Assembly (NCBI RefSeq): GCF_030341905.1
Contig: NZ_JATAAF010000025.1
Span: 1 to 39,083, forward strand
Direction: 5' to 3'
DNA: 39,083 nucleotides
From: Porticoccus sp. W117
GTDB lineage: Bacteria > Pseudomonadota > Gammaproteobacteria > Pseudomonadales > Porticoccaceae
This document shows, piece by piece, positions 26,128 through 36,142 of this stretch (the stretch's first letter is position 1; each line of letters opens with the position of its first letter). The position numbers and the translations under genes are program-made. The notes below the pieces were generated by a model. That model worked only from the letters and a program-made list of their open reading frames with translations, did not search any database and was not told the DNA's origin.

Positions 26128-27501
26128 CTAACGATGGTAGTTTTCAAGCACAGGAGAGCGGCTATTCCATGTTACTGCCAGTAGAGCCATACCAATAAAA
26201 GCAGAAACTAGATAGAAGTAAAGTACCGAATCCCATCCCCAGTGCTCTGAAAAATAGCCTGTACCGTAATTAGCAGCAAAGGCACCGATATAGCCGAATA
26301 GGCCGGTTAATCCAACAGCTGTTGCAGCAGATTTTTTGGTTGCAAAGTCCGCAGCAGCAACGGCCATTAGCAACATAGGGCCATGAACAAAAAAGCCTAT
26401 AGCGAAGAGGATTAAACTAATCACAATAGGGTTGCTTGTTGGTACCTTAAGTAGTAATAGAACCGAAAGAACCAAAAGGCCCATGAACAAGATTGAGACA
26501 CGACCACGACGCCCTTTGAAAACAGTGTCTGATAGCCAGCCAGCGGCGATGGCGCCAGCGATACCAGCAATTTCAAAAACAGCGGTTGCATTAGCCGATG
26601 CAACGATAGATAAGCCACGACTCTCTTTTAGAAAGCTAGGAGCCCAGTCGAGAACACCGATACGCACGATGTAAACAAAAAGGTTTACGATGCTGACAAT
26701 CCAGACAAGTTTGTTTTTGAGTATGTACTTTGAAAACAGCTCCAAAGCAGTTTCACCATTACTTTGATGTTTTTGCGCCTCCACTTCCGACATATCCTTC
26801 TTATACACTTCCACAGAAGGTAACCCAGCGGATTCAGGTCTATCTCTAAGACGATTGAACAGAAATATGGCGAAAATAAGTGCAAAAGCGCCGGGTGCTA
26901 CAAAAACTGCACGCCAGCTTTCGAAATAAGTGACCAGGTAACCGCCAACAACCAGAATGACGGCCCCACCAATATGGTGGGAAGCATTCCAGATTCCCCA
27001 GTTTTTTCCTATCTCAGAAGGGCTGAACCATTGTGTTAGCAGTCGGCTGCAAGGGGGTTGCCCCATACCCTGGAAAATATTATTTGCGATCCAGAGTAGC
27101 CCGAAGAAACCGGCCACAGACATTCCGAAAAATTGACTGAGGTTGTCCGACGTTGTGCTCAGTAGCAAGCTGATCAGCGCTGAGAGTACCAAGCCAGATG
27201 ACATGATGGCTCTTGGGCTTAACGTATCGGCCAGCAATCCGCTGATAAACTTGGCTAACCCATAAATTAATGCAGCAATACCGAGGGCAGCTCCCATTTC
27301 TTCTTTGCCAATGCCAAATTCTTCACGCAGCAATGGGTTGGCTACAGACATATTTTTTCTGACAAAGTAGAAAACAGCATAGCCAATAGTAATGCTATAC
27401 AGAACCCGTTTGCGCCAATAGGGATATTGTTCATCAACCTCATCCTGATGCAAGATTTCTTGCTTGGCATCAGGCTGAAAAAAACGACGGATAATATGCA
27501 T
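26128..27501 (-). CDS. OPA-family (UhpT/GlpT-like) sugar-phosphate transporter
   Basis: A 457-residue major-facilitator protein with about 12 hydrophobic segments. Family features are the N-terminal [23 protein letters not shown] and [17 protein letters not shown]...[11 protein letters not shown], followed by [19 protein letters not shown]. The two arginines used by UhpT/GlpT to bind phosphate (in YFVRKN and VYIVRIG) are both present. The family exchanges organophosphates for phosphate across the inner membrane. Located between an exported LOG-family hydrolase and tal-tkt, ribose 5-phosphate is a reasonable substrate guess, but hexose phosphates or glycerol 3-phosphate cannot be excluded. Confidence 0.9.
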   Translation of the reverse strand: MHIIRRFFQPDAKQEILHQDEVDEQYPYWRKRVLYSITIGYAVFYFVRKNMSVANPLLREEFGIGKEEMGAALGIAALIYGLAKFISGLLADTLSPRAIMSSGLVLSALISLLLSTTSDNLSQFFGMSVAGFFGLLWIANNIFQGMGQPPCSRLLTQWFSPSEIGKNWGIWNASHHIGGAVILVVGGYLVTYFESWRAVFVAPGAFALIFAIFLFNRLRDRPESAGLPSVEVYKKDMSEVEAQKHQSNGETALELFSKYILKNKLVWIVSIVNLFVYIVRIGVLDWAPSFLKESRGLSIVASANATAVFEIAGIAGAIAAGWLSDTVFKGRRGRVSILFMGLLVLSVLLLLKVPTSNPIVISLILFAIGFFVHGPMLLMAVAAADFATKKSAATAVGLTGLFGYIGAFAANYGTGYFSEHWGWDSVLYFYLVSAFIGMALLAVTWNSRSPVLENYHR

Positions 27502-27513
27502 GATTATTACCGA

Positions 27514-28290
27514 CTACTTTAGAGCTTTTAAAAGGACTTTAATGGCTTCTTCAGGTGTTTCTGCAACGTCGATAATATCCAGATCTCTTGGAGATATGGT
27601 TTTTATTTCGTTCAGGTAGTTCAAGCGATCTAGCAGAGTTTGCCAAACTTCTTTCTTTCCAAGTAGAAGCACAGGAACGGGATCTTTTTTCCGAGTTTGG
27701 ATTTTGGCGATGGTTTCAAAAATTTCCCATTCGGTACCAACCCCTCCGGGTGCGATAATGACTGCGGCAGCGTAATCAACCATGTCAGCCTCTCTTTGAG
27801 AAAAGCTGGAAGCGATGTAGCCGTCTGTAATATATGAGTTAAGGTTTTCTGTATCGACACGTTTGAAATAAGAGGAAAACGCCAAGCTAGGGCCACCAGC
27901 TTCATAAGCACCACGGTTTCCTGCTTCCATAATTCCACCGCCGCCACCGGTAAGTACAGGGTATTTTTTACCCATGGCTTTGGTCCAGTCACGTGCGAAT
28001 GTACGCGTGTTGATGTACGCAGTTTGATCTTCTTTAGTGCGTGAGCTGCCAAAAATAGTGATGATGCCGTTGGGTGCAACTCGCTCAACCAGCAATTTTG
28101 CACAGTAAGCGTCTTTTGCTAGTTGTGCTGGAGTAGGTATCTTGCCTTCTTTTACTCTTTCTCCATGAGTATCACAGTTTTCACTATTTAGCCTTATTAC
28201 AATATCATCTTGCGATTCAGTTGCGATTACACAACCATTGATAAAAACGGAAAGTGAAAAGACGCTAACTGATTTGATGAGTTTGTTCAT
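27514..28290 (-). CDS. LOG-family nucleotide phosphoribohydrolase with lipoprotein signal
   Basis: A 258-residue protein. Residues 1-20 (MNKLIKSVSVFSLSVFINGC) look like a lipoprotein signal with lipidated C20; the box I-N-G-C is slightly atypical, and no aspartate follows at +2, favouring outer-membrane anchoring. The rest is a Rossmann-like LOG ('lysine decarboxylase-like') domain with GSSR at 81-84, TGGGGGIMEAGNRGAYEAGG at 114-133, catalytic-type R166 in SQREADM, and PGGVGTEWE at 181-189. LOG enzymes split AMP-type nucleotides (in plants, cytokinin monophosphates) into base and ribose 5-phosphate in the cytoplasm, so export is unusual. It has a strong AGGAGG ribosome-binding site and sits between a purine permease gene and a sugar-phosphate transporter gene. 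Confidence 0.85.
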   Translation of the reverse strand: MNKLIKSVSVFSLSVFINGCVIATESQDDIVIRLNSENCDTHGERVKEGKIPTPAQLAKDAYCAKLLVERVAPNGIITIFGSSRTKEDQTAYINTRTFARDWTKAMGKKYPVLTGGGGGIMEAGNRGAYEAGGPSLAFSSYFKRVDTENLNSYITDGYIASSFSQREADMVDYAAAVIIAPGGVGTEWEIFETIAKIQTRKKDPVPVLLLGKKEVWQTLLDRLNYLNEIKTISPRDLDIIDVAETPEEAIKVLLKALK

Positions 28291-28328
28291 TCGAGCCTCC
28301 TAAGGAAAATGGTAGATAAGCTTATTCT

Positions 28329-29696
28329 TTATATAGATGTGCTAAGGCCAAGGTATAAAAGCAAGCTAATATTAAGGCCAATCAGCATAGGTGATAATTT
28401 GTGCCACTGCTTGGTTGTTAGAATGATTAACGTATAAATAAAACAACCAGTGCTGAATCCAGCCATTAGGTCTGCTGTGCAAGCAGTTATAAGTAACATT
28501 GTTAACGGGGTGATAGTCTGTTCAGGGCTTTGGGTTTCAATTTTTGTTACACCCTCTAGCATTAAAACACCAACAAGTATCAATGTAGGGGCTGTTGCCT
28601 GAGTAGGAATAACAGCTAATATTGGCCAAAAAAACATTGCCAGGAAAAACATTATTACGACGACAATACCTGTTAAGCCCGTGCGCCCCCCGGACTCAAT
28701 GCCAGTCACAGATTCGATGTATGAAGTAACGGTAGAGGTACCCAGAGCTGAGCCTGAAACAGTGGCTATTGCATCAGCTGTAAAAGCTTGCTTGGCATTT
28801 GGTATCTCACCGTTATCTGTTAGCAAATTACCTCTTCTAGATACACCAATTAGGGTGGCAGCAGTGGAAAAAAAATCTGCCATAAAGAAATATAAAGTTA
28901 TTGGTAGCAAAATAAAAAAGTGATCTAAAAACTCTTTAAAATTGAATGCGAATAGAATCTCAGACTTTAGTTGTGGTGTATCAACTAATTGGCTTGGCCA
29001 TTGTGTCAATGCTTTCCCATTCGTAGTTATGAAAGCTCCGGCGACTGTTAAGATAGCTATAGAGATCAGAAATGCGGCTGGTACGCGCTTTACCATTAAA
29101 ACGGTAGTTAGTAACAGTCCTACGTAAGTGATAACAGTAGATGGATGAGTTAAATCGCCAAATGAAATATATGTGTTTTCATCGGTGACCATAATGCCAC
29201 CATTTTTCAAACCCAGATAAGCAATAAATACACCGATAGAACATTGTAAGCCGATTTGTATCGACTTGGGGAAGGCTGCAACTATCTTTTCACGGTACCG
29301 TGTTAAGGAAAGAACAACAAAAATAACCCCAGTTATTAGTACCATTGTGAGTGCGGTCTGCCAGGACACACCGAGCTGGCCAACGACTACAAAAGCAAAA
29401 ATTAGGTTGCTCCCCATGCCTGCAGCCAAAGCTACGGGTAAGTTAGCCCACAATGCCATAATTAATGTCCCAATTATGGCTGAAATGGCGGTGGCAGTGA
29501 TCAGAGAACTCTGGTCCATCCCTGTCGCTGACAGTATCTGAGGGTTAACAACTATTACGTAGCTCATGGCGGCAAATGTTGTCAGCCCGGCAATGACTTC
29601 ACGAGAGACAGTGCTGCCACGCTTGGTAACTTGAAAGGTGCTTTCAAGAAAGGTGGACCAGCCTCCCTTAGGCTTGCTTTTCGAAGATACGGCCAT
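28329..29696 (-). CDS. AzgA-like purine (adenine/guanine/hypoxanthine) permease
   Basis: A 455-residue inner-membrane protein with 12 or more hydrophobic segments, of the NCS2/AzgA group (COG2252; E. coli AdeP, AdeQ, GhxP). Diagnostic stretches are STVSREVIAGLTTFAAMSYVIVVNP near the N-terminus and ADAIATVSGSALGTSTVTSYIESVTGI near the middle. The motif usually read as DLFD-T-GTLIGV appears here as DFFSTAATLIGVS, so the second acidic residue is a serine. This may alter substrate choice or proton coupling. Family members import purine bases by proton symport. It is 20 bases downstream of the adenine deaminase gene, which fits adenine uptake. Confidence 0.9.
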   Translation of the reverse strand: MAVSSKSKPKGGWSTFLESTFQVTKRGSTVSREVIAGLTTFAAMSYVIVVNPQILSATGMDQSSLITATAISAIIGTLIMALWANLPVALAAGMGSNLIFAFVVVGQLGVSWQTALTMVLITGVIFVVLSLTRYREKIVAAFPKSIQIGLQCSIGVFIAYLGLKNGGIMVTDENTYISFGDLTHPSTVITYVGLLLTTVLMVKRVPAAFLISIAILTVAGAFITTNGKALTQWPSQLVDTPQLKSEILFAFNFKEFLDHFFILLPITLYFFMADFFSTAATLIGVSRRGNLLTDNGEIPNAKQAFTADAIATVSGSALGTSTVTSYIESVTGIESGGRTGLTGIVVVIMFFLAMFFWPILAVIPTQATAPTLILVGVLMLEGVTKIETQSPEQTITPLTMLLITACTADLMAGFSTGCFIYTLIILTTKQWHKLSPMLIGLNISLLLYLGLSTSI

Positions 29697-29716
29697 TTTA
29701 GGTTTGGTAATCCATA

Positions 29717-31068
<1,352 letters not shown>

Positions 31069-32052
31069 CTATGCACTTTCTCTGGGAACAAGCTCCACAT
31101 CAATGGTCAGGCTGCGTTTTGGCGCTTCTGGCTGCTCCAATCGTCTCATTAAAAAGTGAACAGCCTCGCTCCCAAGTTCTGAAATCGGCATTCTAATTGT
31201 TGTTAGTGGCGGAGTTATCCATTGGCCCCATGAAATATCATCAAAACCAACAACTGCAATATCTTGAGGTACTCGAATGCCTGCCTTGGTAAGTTCGTTG
31301 ATGATTCCAATAGCGATTATATCGTTACCAGCCACAATGGCAGTTACGTCTCTTCTTGTAATATGCTCAATAACATCACTAGTGAGTTGCATAGAGAAAG
31401 GGTTTTCTGCCTCCCAGGCAATTGTAGCTCTGTCGCCAATCTGTTGAATAAATCCGTCGCGACGCATCCTCATGTTGTCTACGGACAATGGGCCAGTCAC
31501 CATGGCAATTGTTTGGTGGTTGTTATCAAGAAGAAATTTTGCCTGTAACTCTCCACCTCTTCTGTGGTTAGGTATGACAGTGTCATAGTTTCCCAGCTGA
31601 CGGTCCATAACAACTACGGGAACTGAGCCAGAAAATTCTGACATGGTGTCATCTTGTGTGGTTGGAAACCACACTATGCCATCAACACCTTGGCGAATAA
31701 GGCGACGCGTTGCTTCTCTCTCAATTTCTTGTGAAATATCGGTGTCTACTAAGAATGTAGAGTATCCGTATTCTCGTGCAGTATTTTCTACCGATTGAGC
31801 CAATTCTGGAAAGAATGGGTTTCCTAGATCTGGAAGGATGAGACCGAGCGACATTGATCTTCCGGTACGCATAGTCCTTGCTGACGAGTTTTGCAAGTAC
31901 CCAATTTTTTCGATTACGTCAAAAACTCTTTTTCTGACTTCGTCGCTGATTGAGGAGGTGCCGTTTATAACGTAGGAGACGGTAGATACTGCAACACCAG
32001 CTTCTTTTGCGACATCTTTCAAGGTGGGTTTTTTATGTTTTCTTCTGCTCAT
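31069..32052 (-). CDS. LacI-family transcriptional regulator (copy 2)
   Basis: A 327-residue regulator with the LacI helix-turn-helix at residues 9-34 (TLKDVAKEAGVAVSTVSYVINGT), the hinge-like SARTMRTGRSMSLGLILPDLGNPFF, and a periplasmic-binding-protein-like effector domain (VDGIVWFPTT, VAGNDIIAIGIINEL, VVGFDDISWGQWITPPLTTIRMP). It is a close paralogue of the gene upstream, separated by 20 bases. It probably binds GAAACGTTTC-type palindromes like those before the TonB receptor gene. The ligand is unknown; a nucleoside or sugar is plausible from the neighbours. Confidence 0.92.
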   Translation of the reverse strand: MSRRKHKKPTLKDVAKEAGVAVSTVSYVINGTSSISDEVRKRVFDVIEKIGYLQNSSARTMRTGRSMSLGLILPDLGNPFFPELAQSVENTAREYGYSTFLVDTDISQEIEREATRRLIRQGVDGIVWFPTTQDDTMSEFSGSVPVVVMDRQLGNYDTVIPNHRRGGELQAKFLLDNNHQTIAMVTGPLSVDNMRMRRDGFIQQIGDRATIAWEAENPFSMQLTSDVIEHITRRDVTAIVAGNDIIAIGIINELTKAGIRVPQDIAVVGFDDISWGQWITPPLTTIRMPISELGSEAVHFLMRRLEQPEAPKRSLTIDVELVPRESA

Positions 32053-32072
32053 TAGAGGGCTGTCACAGATGG

Positions 32073-33077
32073 CTAAATGTTGCTGGAATTGGCAGTTGAA
32101 TGACCGATAATAAGCTCCGTATTTAAGGTTTTTGATCGGGGCGGCAAATCTGGTTTTTTGATGCGTTCAATCAGCATTTCAACTGCAGTGGCCCCAATAT
32201 CCGAGATGGGTTGACAGATTGTAGTGAGCTTAGGGGTCATGATACAACTTAGTTTCGTCCCATCGTAGCCTATTATAGAGATATCATCTGGTGTGCTTAT
32301 CCCATTTTTTCGTAGTATCAGAATGGCTCCAATAGCTGTCAAATCGTTACCTGCGACCACTAAACTGGCAGACTTGGATAAGAGCTTGCTTTTTGTTTCA
32401 TTGTTAATTTCAGTATTTAAAGGGTTCTCACTTTCCCACACAATTTGAGTTGAATCAGGTAGGTAGTCTTTAATGCCCTTCAGGCGCAGTTGCCAACTGG
32501 TATTGGCTTTAGGTGGGGCAATTACTCCAATCTTGCTGTGACCAAGATTAGAGATGTGTTGGGCAATATGCTTCCCGGCAGAATAATGGTCGCATTGAAT
32601 GGTGTCGTATCTTTTTTTCTCATCTGAGCGATCTATAACGACTAAAGGAATTCCTTTATATTGATGAATATAGGCATCTGGCTCACCCAACGGGCACCAA
32701 ATAATACCGTCTACACCCAATTCCATAAGCCGTAAGGTACTTTGCTTTTCAACCTTTTGACTCTGCTGAGTATCCACGAGAATTACAGAGTAACCCTGTC
32801 GATGTGCTGAATTTTCAATAGCTTTGGCTAATTCTGGGAAGAATGGATTTTCCTGGTTTGGTAGCACCAGCCCGAGTGTATTGGTCTTTCCGGTGCGAAT
32901 AACTTTTGCTGAAAAATTGGGCCTGTATTGGAGTTCTTTGGCTGCGGCCAGTACCTTTTCTGTGGTCTTCTCATTGAAAGACCTCTGCTTATTCAATATA
33001 TATGAGGCTGTAGCAATAGAGACTCCAGCTCTTTTGGCTACGTCTTTTAGGGTGGCCTTCTTGGGCTTGATGCTCAT
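32073..33077 (-). CDS. LacI-family transcriptional regulator (copy 1)
   Basis: A 334-residue LacI-type regulator with helix-turn-helix TLKDVAKRAGVSIATASYILN, the linker SAKVIRTGKTNTLGLVLPNQENPFFPELAKAIENSA, and an effector-binding domain (VDGIIWCPLG, VVAGNDLTAIGAILIL, IIGYDGTKLSCIMTPKLTTICQP). It shares long matching stretches with the next gene, so the pair arose by tandem duplication. The recognition helix differs (IATASYILN against VSTVSYVIN), suggesting different or partly different operators. It is 78 bases downstream of the HAD gene and may have its own promoter there. Confidence 0.92.
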   Translation of the reverse strand: MSIKPKKATLKDVAKRAGVSIATASYILNKQRSFNEKTTEKVLAAAKELQYRPNFSAKVIRTGKTNTLGLVLPNQENPFFPELAKAIENSAHRQGYSVILVDTQQSQKVEKQSTLRLMELGVDGIIWCPLGEPDAYIHQYKGIPLVVIDRSDEKKRYDTIQCDHYSAGKHIAQHISNLGHSKIGVIAPPKANTSWQLRLKGIKDYLPDSTQIVWESENPLNTEINNETKSKLLSKSASLVVAGNDLTAIGAILILRKNGISTPDDISIIGYDGTKLSCIMTPKLTTICQPISDIGATAVEMLIERIKKPDLPPRSKTLNTELIIGHSTANSSNI

Positions 33078-33155
33078 GACATTCCGTAGTTGTCGAAAAT
33101 TTCAGCGATTATTCACCACCTTTAGAGGAAATGTACAGAAATAACGTCAAATTAC

Positions 33156-34154
33156 CTATTGAAGAGGTCCGATGGACTCTAATAGGGTCTTCCATCTTTC
33201 CCTTAGATTGGCTTTATCGCTGCGCAAGAAGTCTTTGACTTCACTCTCTTCATGTGTGTAGTGAAAGAGAGCTAACTCCGTTTCTGTCATAGAAAACGTA
33301 TTGTAGACGTCTAAAACATGTTTTAGTGTGTCGTCAACAAAAACGATTGCTTTATTCTTGTATTCTTCTGGTTTGTTTGCAGTCTCTAGCAAGATTTTTA
33401 ACATTAGCCCTTTATTTTGGCCAGATGTCATGTACAGGCCATTTTGATAGTTGATCAGCTCTGGCGGAATTAGGCAATTGAGAGAGAGAAGCCTTTCAAG
33501 GCTAGAATCTTTGGTCTGGCATTCGGTTTCTTTCTTGATGAGCCGATACTTGAATAACTCTGTGACAGAAAACTGATTTTCCTTAAGGCTATCTATGCTG
33601 TAGGGAAAGAATGCTCCTGGGCTGTTCGGGAACTGCTTATTTGGGCCAAACAAGTAGCCATTTCGAACTAATTCACGCTCTGTTGAGCTACGCATCTCTG
33701 GGCCACGAGATGTGAGCAATATTTTACGGAAGCCGCTATCTTGAAGCTCTTTGATAATGTTTGGTTGTGTTATTTCAGGTGGAGACATACCGCTTACATC
33801 ATAGAGAAGCCGTTGAGAGTCTAATAGGTCAGGCAAGCTGTTAATCCCTTTAAACAGTTCAGGATGATTAACGTCTTGTAAGAGCAAATCGTATTGCCAG
33901 ACAAACCACTGATCGCTGCCTAACCATTGATTCATGGCAAGCAAAGTATTATCAATATCAAAAACCAGTAAAATGTTCTCCTTCCCATATTTGTCAGCTA
34001 ATTTATATATGTGCGATTCTACATCGTGAAAATTGTTCGTGACTTGATAGGGAATAGCTACATCTCTCGACATATCGGCGCTTTGATGCGCTGAACAAGC
34101 CTGCTGAAAGAAAAAGAGTGTAAACAATAAAAAAGTATAAACTGGCCTAATCAT
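33156..34154 (-). CDS. Exported HAD-like phosphatase (DUF2608-type)
   Basis: A 332-residue protein starting at ATG 34154 (preceded by GAGATATTT). Residues 1-20 form a hydrophobic signal (FLLFTLFFFQQAC); C20 may be lipidated although the -3 residue is Q, or signal peptidase I may cut nearby. The haloacid-dehalogenase motif I is D66-I-D68-N-T, motif II LLTSRG, motif III the lysine in GQNKGLML, and motif IV VFVDDT. The DUF2608 family is a poorly described group of exported HAD proteins. A periplasmic phosphatase acting on nucleotides or other phospho-metabolites is a reasonable guess given the nucleoside kinase next to it. An upstream in-frame ATG at 34196 overlaps the kinase gene and is less likely. 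Confidence 0.72.
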   Translation of the reverse strand: MIRPVYTFLLFTLFFFQQACSAHQSADMSRDVAIPYQVTNNFHDVESHIYKLADKYGKENILLVFDIDNTLLAMNQWLGSDQWFVWQYDLLLQDVNHPELFKGINSLPDLLDSQRLLYDVSGMSPPEITQPNIIKELQDSGFRKILLTSRGPEMRSSTERELVRNGYLFGPNKQFPNSPGAFFPYSIDSLKENQFSVTELFKYRLIKKETECQTKDSSLERLLSLNCLIPPELINYQNGLYMTSGQNKGLMLKILLETANKPEEYKNKAIVFVDDTLKHVLDVYNTFSMTETELALFHYTHEESEVKDFLRSDKANLRERWKTLLESIGPLQ

Positions 34155-34176
34155 AAATATCTCAAATACACGGCGT

Positions 34177-35154
34177 CTAAGATTGTTGGTGAACATTTTG
34201 TAATGCGATCAGTAGAGGTTTGTTTTCACCATAGTTGTGACTGTACCTTTCATAAGCTTCACTGGGCGTAAAGCAGTGATTTTGTGAGCCTTGTGATTCG
34301 TAGCTATATGCGCCCATTACCGATGCAATTCGGCCACAGGTTTCCCAGTCTAAATTGTTTGATACCCCAAAAAGTAGACCTGCTCTGTACGCATCACCAC
34401 ATCCCGTGGGGTCTTTTCCAAAGCTCACCTTGGCAGAAGGGACATGCACCACTTTGTCATCGTGATAGATAGTGGAGCCTTCACTTCCTGCTGTCACAAT
34501 CAAAGCTTTAACTTTTCCGCATACATCCCCATGATTTAGATTGGTTTTCTCCTGAAATACTTGCCACTCATAAGCATTAAAAATAGCCCAGTCTGCTTTC
34601 TCTATGAACGTTGTGAGTTCAATTTCATTAAACAGAGGCGTGGTTTGTCCAGGATCAAAAAGAAATGGAATGCTTGCATTTTCAAAATCTAGTGCATGCT
34701 CCCTCATTGCCTTGATGCTGTCTGGTGAGATGACACCAATGCTTACATCTTCTAGATCTTGCAGTCGATTTTTACACGCATAGTCCATTGCTCCAGGATA
34801 GAATGTAGCTATCTGATTGTTGTCTATATCGCTGGTAATAAAATCTTGTGCAGTGCAACAATCTTCTGCAATGTTTATATATTTCTGAGGGATTGAATTT
34901 TTACTAAGCCATTGACTGTATGATGAAAAATCGGATCCTACAGTGGCTACAGGTACAGCATTGCAGCCTAGCATTTTCATGTTATAGCAAATGTTCGCGG
35001 CACATCCGCCGAACTCACGACGTAGTGATGTAACATGGAATGCCAAATTTAAAAGATTGGAGTCCCCCGATAGCATGTGATTTTGAAATCTATCTGGGAA
35101 CTCCATGATCGTGTCATAAGAGATAGAGCCGCATACAAGAATTGAAGTTGGCAT
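34177..35154 (-). CDS. PfkB-family nucleoside kinase
   Basis: A 325-residue ribokinase-fold kinase that probably phosphorylates nucleosides at the 5' position with ATP. The N-terminal CGSISYDTIMEFPDRFQNHML, FGGCAANICYNMKMLG and ITSDIDNNQIATFYPGAMDYA match bacterial nucleoside kinases of the Burkholderia thailandensis type as I recall them. The anion hole and catalytic base lie in DPTGCGDAYRAG. I start at ATG 35154 because the AAAGAA upstream is well spaced for it; ATG 35160 is also possible. It follows the TIM-barrel gene by about 47 bases and overlaps or abuts the HAD gene. It would trap imported adenosine, inosine or related nucleosides. Confidence 0.82.
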   Translation of the reverse strand: MPTSILVCGSISYDTIMEFPDRFQNHMLSGDSNLLNLAFHVTSLRREFGGCAANICYNMKMLGCNAVPVATVGSDFSSYSQWLSKNSIPQKYINIAEDCCTAQDFITSDIDNNQIATFYPGAMDYACKNRLQDLEDVSIGVISPDSIKAMREHALDFENASIPFLFDPGQTTPLFNEIELTTFIEKADWAIFNAYEWQVFQEKTNLNHGDVCGKVKALIVTAGSEGSTIYHDDKVVHVPSAKVSFGKDPTGCGDAYRAGLLFGVSNNLDWETCGRIASVMGAYSYESQGSQNHCFTPSEAYERYSHNYGENKPLLIALQNVHQQS

Positions 35155-35201
35155 GTGCATATTTTCTTTATTAGTTAATAATAATTATTTGAGCTGTAAA
35201 G

Positions 35202-35861
35202 CTACCCAAAGATGAGTTTGCACACTTGTTCACACTTGTCGACATCTAGCCACCCATCGGTTCTAACGCCACTTTCCATATCAACCCAGAATTGCTTGTT
35301 ATCAGATTCGGTTAATGGCAAGGCTGAAAATGTTGATTCAATGGTCTCTGGGGAAAGCCCGCCAGAATAGCCGCAGAATGTTGATCTAGGTCCCATGGGA
35401 GGCCAAGATGTCGGTTTTGTACCCAGCCCAAATGAAACATCGTATAGCCAGTCAGCCCGGGGTTCGTCTGGAAAATCCCCTTGGCACTGCAATGCTGCAC
35501 GCATACCCATGCTTGATGCAAAACGATGTGCGTTTGAGATTTGCTCCTCTGTGCTTCCATCTCTACTGTGGTTTATCTGCAATCGACTAAAACCTGAAAG
35601 TTGAAGGTAATTGGGGTTTTTGCCTTGTACGATTTCTGCAGCTGGTATGCCGCAGATGTGTGCGGATAAGCACAAACCCGATGACTGAACCTTTAGTCGT
35701 TCTTCCAGGGTGGGGAACAAGTTGTTGTCTTCCTGCTCCGGATCTACCAATACTCCCCACTCTATAGGGTAACGCTCTGATAAATCTAATAAACTTGGAA
35801 TTATGTCGGAGCGGTCTACACCAGTGAAGGTGACAAAGGCTGGCTGTATTTTGTTGCTCAT
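35202..35861 (-). CDS. PRAI-like TIM-barrel protein of unknown function
   Basis: A 219-residue protein started at ATG 35861 with a strong AGAGGAAG ribosome-binding site. The pattern FVTFTGVDRSDIIPSLLDL, LCLSAHICG, YLQLSGFSRLQIN, CGYSGGLSPETIE and WVDMESGVRTDGWLDVDK follows phosphoribosylanthranilate isomerase (TrpF). The phosphate-binding GGL and SGV loops resemble those of TrpF, but the catalytic cysteine segment (K-x-C-G in TrpF) is replaced by TFTG. It therefore probably binds a phosphorylated sugar or phosphoribosyl compound without being a tryptophan enzyme. It is the first gene of the minus-strand unit divergent from the TonB receptor gene. No function can be assigned with confidence. 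Confidence 0.65.
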   Translation of the reverse strand: MSNKIQPAFVTFTGVDRSDIIPSLLDLSERYPIEWGVLVDPEQEDNNLFPTLEERLKVQSSGLCLSAHICGIPAAEIVQGKNPNYLQLSGFSRLQINHSRDGSTEEQISNAHRFASSMGMRAALQCQGDFPDEPRADWLYDVSFGLGTKPTSWPPMGPRSTFCGYSGGLSPETIESTFSALPLTESDNKQFWVDMESGVRTDGWLDVDKCEQVCKLIFG

Positions 35862-36023
35862 TTCTTCCTCTTTCAGTGTTAAGTGCCAATTTGAATCTAG
35901 AGATATTCGCAGGTGAACATTCACCCTAGCTGATATATCTCCAGGGGAGGGGGAATCTACCGAAAGTCTAAAGTCAGGCTGCTTAAAGGCTTAAATCGTT
36001 GATTCGCCATTAATATAATTAAG

Positions 36024-36035
36024 TGAAACGATTCA
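36024..36035. promoter_or_regulatory. LacI-type operator A (TGAAACGATTCA)
   Basis: An imperfect palindrome of the GAAACGTTTC class with one arm changed (ATTCA). It is the site nearest the minus-strand unit, roughly 165 bases upstream of its first gene. The two LacI genes of that unit are the obvious candidate regulators. Confidence 0.5.
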
Positions 36036-36142
36036 GTCAAATGCCATTTAATATTTAAGTCAGGTCAATCGATTTCTGCCAAAAACCGTGAATGAGCCAA
36101 TAAAAACTTGTATTTGCCAGTCTGTTTGTGTAGTTTTGCATA

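Noticed and set aside
27514-28290. Lysine decarboxylase annotation for the LOG-family gene
   Set aside because: The 'lysine decarboxylase' label for PGGxGTxxE proteins is a historical misannotation; the motifs are those of nucleotide phosphoribohydrolases.
35202-35861. Phosphoribosylanthranilate isomerase (trpF)
   Set aside because: The catalytic K-x-C-G segment is missing and no tryptophan genes are near, so only the fold is claimed.
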